Shown here piece by piece: positions 6,962 through 7,550 of a stretch of 7,550 nt of DNA. The position numbers and the translations under genes were made by a program. The notes below the pieces were generated by a model, which was not told the DNA's origin, searched no databases, and was given only the letters and a program-made list of their open reading frames with translations. The first letter of the stretch is position 1. Every line of letters starts with the position of its first letter. Origin of the DNA: Dehalococcoidia bacterium (GTDB lineage Bacteria; Chloroflexota; Dehalococcoidia; Dehalococcoidales; RBG-16-60-22); assembly GCA_030605045.1 (NCBI GenBank), contig JAUWBK010000055.1:1-7550 (forward strand), given 5' to 3'.

Positions 6962-6990
6962 AGTTTAGTCCCTTCAAGGTATTTTGTCAA
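6962..6990 (-). promoter_or_regulatory. Promoter for the TRAP operon (dctP)
   Basis: On the minus strand TTGACA (6990-6985), exactly 17 nt, then TAAACT (6967-6962; 4 of 6 to the -10 consensus). Transcription would start near 6955, about 210 nt before the dctP start. An inverted repeat GGTATT/AATACC (6978-6983 and 6989-6994) overlaps the -35 box and may be a regulator site. Confidence 0.55.
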
Positions 6991-7094
6991 TACCATATTG
7001 GAAACCTAGGTAGAGTTCGTGTAGGAATGGCATCCAAAATACTGAAAGTTTGTGGAAGTAACAATTCGTCAAAAAGTTCAATTCAGGGAAGTTA

Positions 7095-7124
7095 TTGACA
7101 TTTGAGTACCAAATAGCCTATTCT
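7095..7124 (+). promoter_or_regulatory. Promoter for the DUF5679 gene
   Basis: TTGACA (7095-7100), 18 nt, then TATTCT (7119-7124; 4 of 6). Transcription would start near 7131, giving a very short leader beginning at the ribosome-binding sequence. It may also drive the ketopantoate reductase-like gene 39 bp further on. Confidence 0.5.
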
Positions 7125-7146
7125 CCGTAAAAAAGGAGGTAGACCA

Positions 7147-7287
7147 ATGCAAGCATACTGTCTGAAATGCCGCACTAAAAAAGAGATGAGAGACCCCAAA
7201 CCTATCACAATGAAGAATGGCAAACCAGCAACCCAAGGAACCTGCCCGACCTGCGGGACGAAGATGTTTCGGATTGGTAAGAGCTAA
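7147..7287 (+). CDS. DUF5679 small two-CxxC (zinc-ribbon-like) protein
   Basis: Complete 46-residue protein, opening MQAYCLKCRTKKEM and closing GTKMFRIGKS. Start ATG at 7147 follows AAAAAGGAGG with good spacing, and a promoter lies just upstream. C5-x2-C8 and C33-x2-C36 form two CxxC knuckles that should hold one zinc ion. The middle (TMKNGKPATQG) is lysine- and glycine-rich. I recognise this as DUF5679, a family of unknown function that I associate with Chloroflexota. The compact zinc ribbon suggests nucleic-acid or protein binding, but that is not shown. It may be co-transcribed with the downstream gene. Confidence 0.85.
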   Translation: MQAYCLKCRTKKEMRDPKPITMKNGKPATQGTCPTCGTKMFRIGKS

Positions 7288-7326
7288 ATTAGGCATTATG
7301 TACTCTAAAGTCTTGAGGAGGTTCCC

Positions 7327-7550
7327 ATGCGCATCGCAGTCTTTGGCGCAGGTGGCGCGGGTGGTTATTTTGGCGGACGACTTGCCCAGGCTGGAGAGGA
7401 TGTCGTGTTTATTACCCGCGGGGAGCATTTGCAGGCTCTACGTACACACGGCCTCCGAGTGGATAGTGTGAAGGGCAACTTTGTACTCCAGTCGGTGCAG
7501 GCGACCGATGACCCGGCGCAGGTAGGAGTGGTGGATGTGGTCTTGCTGGG
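7327..7550 (+). CDS. Ketopantoate (2-dehydropantoate) 2-reductase-like protein, N-terminal part (cut by window edge)
   Basis: Members of this family reduce 2-dehydropantoate to pantoate with NADPH in pantothenate and coenzyme A synthesis. Paralogues act on other 2-oxo acids. Start ATG at 7327 follows GAGGAGG (7315-7321). The visible 74 residues form a Rossmann fold, with strand MRIAVFGAGGAGGYFGGRLA carrying the GxGxxG-type loop (7-12) and then VVFITRGEHLQALRTHGL (27-44), where R33 fits the NADPH-phosphate contact of the family. The reading frame runs to the window end without a stop; about 230 residues are expected beyond it. With only a quarter visible I cannot separate true PanE from a paralogue. 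It begins 39 bp after the DUF5679 stop, so an operon is likely. Confidence 0.85.
   Translation, partial: MRIAVFGAGGAGGYFGGRLAQAGEDVVFITRGEHLQALRTHGLRVDSVKGNFVLQSVQATDDPAQVGVVDVVLL

Larger units (their letters stand above)
6744..7146. other. Non-coding divergent control region with long dctP leader
   Basis: This 403-bp gap separates dctP (leftward) from the DUF5679 gene (rightward). I see a promoter for each side (separate entries) and a predicted dctP leader of about 210 nt. The leader holds a bulged hairpin (6873-6880 with 6891-6899) and two strong ribosome-binding-like sequences, AGGAGG at 6914-6909 and AAGGAGGTGAT at 6813-6803. Neither leads into a credible gene. Positions 7000-7090 show nothing I can assign beyond an 8-bp palindrome ACCTAGGT at 7004-7011. 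Confidence 0.5.

Noticed and set aside
7078..7428. 116-residue minus-strand frame opposite the DUF5679 and ketopantoate reductase-like genes
   Set aside because: It overlaps two genes with good starts and family motifs on the plus strand, and its own product has no recognisable features.

Overview
The window looks like a piece of an anaerobic bacterial chromosome, most likely a Chloroflexota (Dehalococcoidia-type) genome. This assignment is an inference from three points. There is a tungsten-type aldehyde:ferredoxin oxidoreductase (AOR). There is a TRAP solute-binding lipoprotein with a long Ala-Pro linker after the lipid-attachment cysteine. There is also a 46-residue two-CxxC protein that I recognise as DUF5679, a family I associate mainly with Chloroflexota. 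No rRNA, tRNA, CRISPR array, insertion sequence or phage gene was seen.

Layout from left to right. Positions 1-1165 (minus) hold the N-terminal 388 residues of an AOR cut by the window edge. Positions 1166-1446 are a divergent control region with a leader hairpin, an operator-like palindrome and a promoter on each strand. Positions 1447-3378 (plus) hold a complete two-part flavin/Fe-S oxidoreductase of the old yellow enzyme / 2,4-dienoyl-CoA reductase / enoate reductase type. Positions 3379-3573 are a convergent gap with only weak hairpins. Positions 3574-6743 (minus) hold a complete tripartite TRAP transporter in the order dctP, dctQ, dctM, of the mannitol/chloroaromatic/2-oxo-acid type. A perfect 19-bp hairpin and a separate promoter candidate lie between dctP and dctQ. 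Positions 6744-7146 are a second divergent control region containing a long dctP leader. Positions 7147-7287 (plus) hold the DUF5679 gene. From 7327 to the right edge (plus) is the start of a ketopantoate reductase-like gene.

A plausible reading (inference) is a small organic-acid module. The TRAP system imports a carboxylate. The flavoenzyme reduces an activated C=C bond. The AOR interconverts an aldehyde and a carboxylate using ferredoxin. The AOR and the flavoenzyme share one divergent control region whose palindrome is centred on the AOR -35 box, so they are probably co-regulated. The substrate cannot be named from sequence alone. The ordinary genes are clear. The less ordinary signals are the regulatory structures in the gaps.
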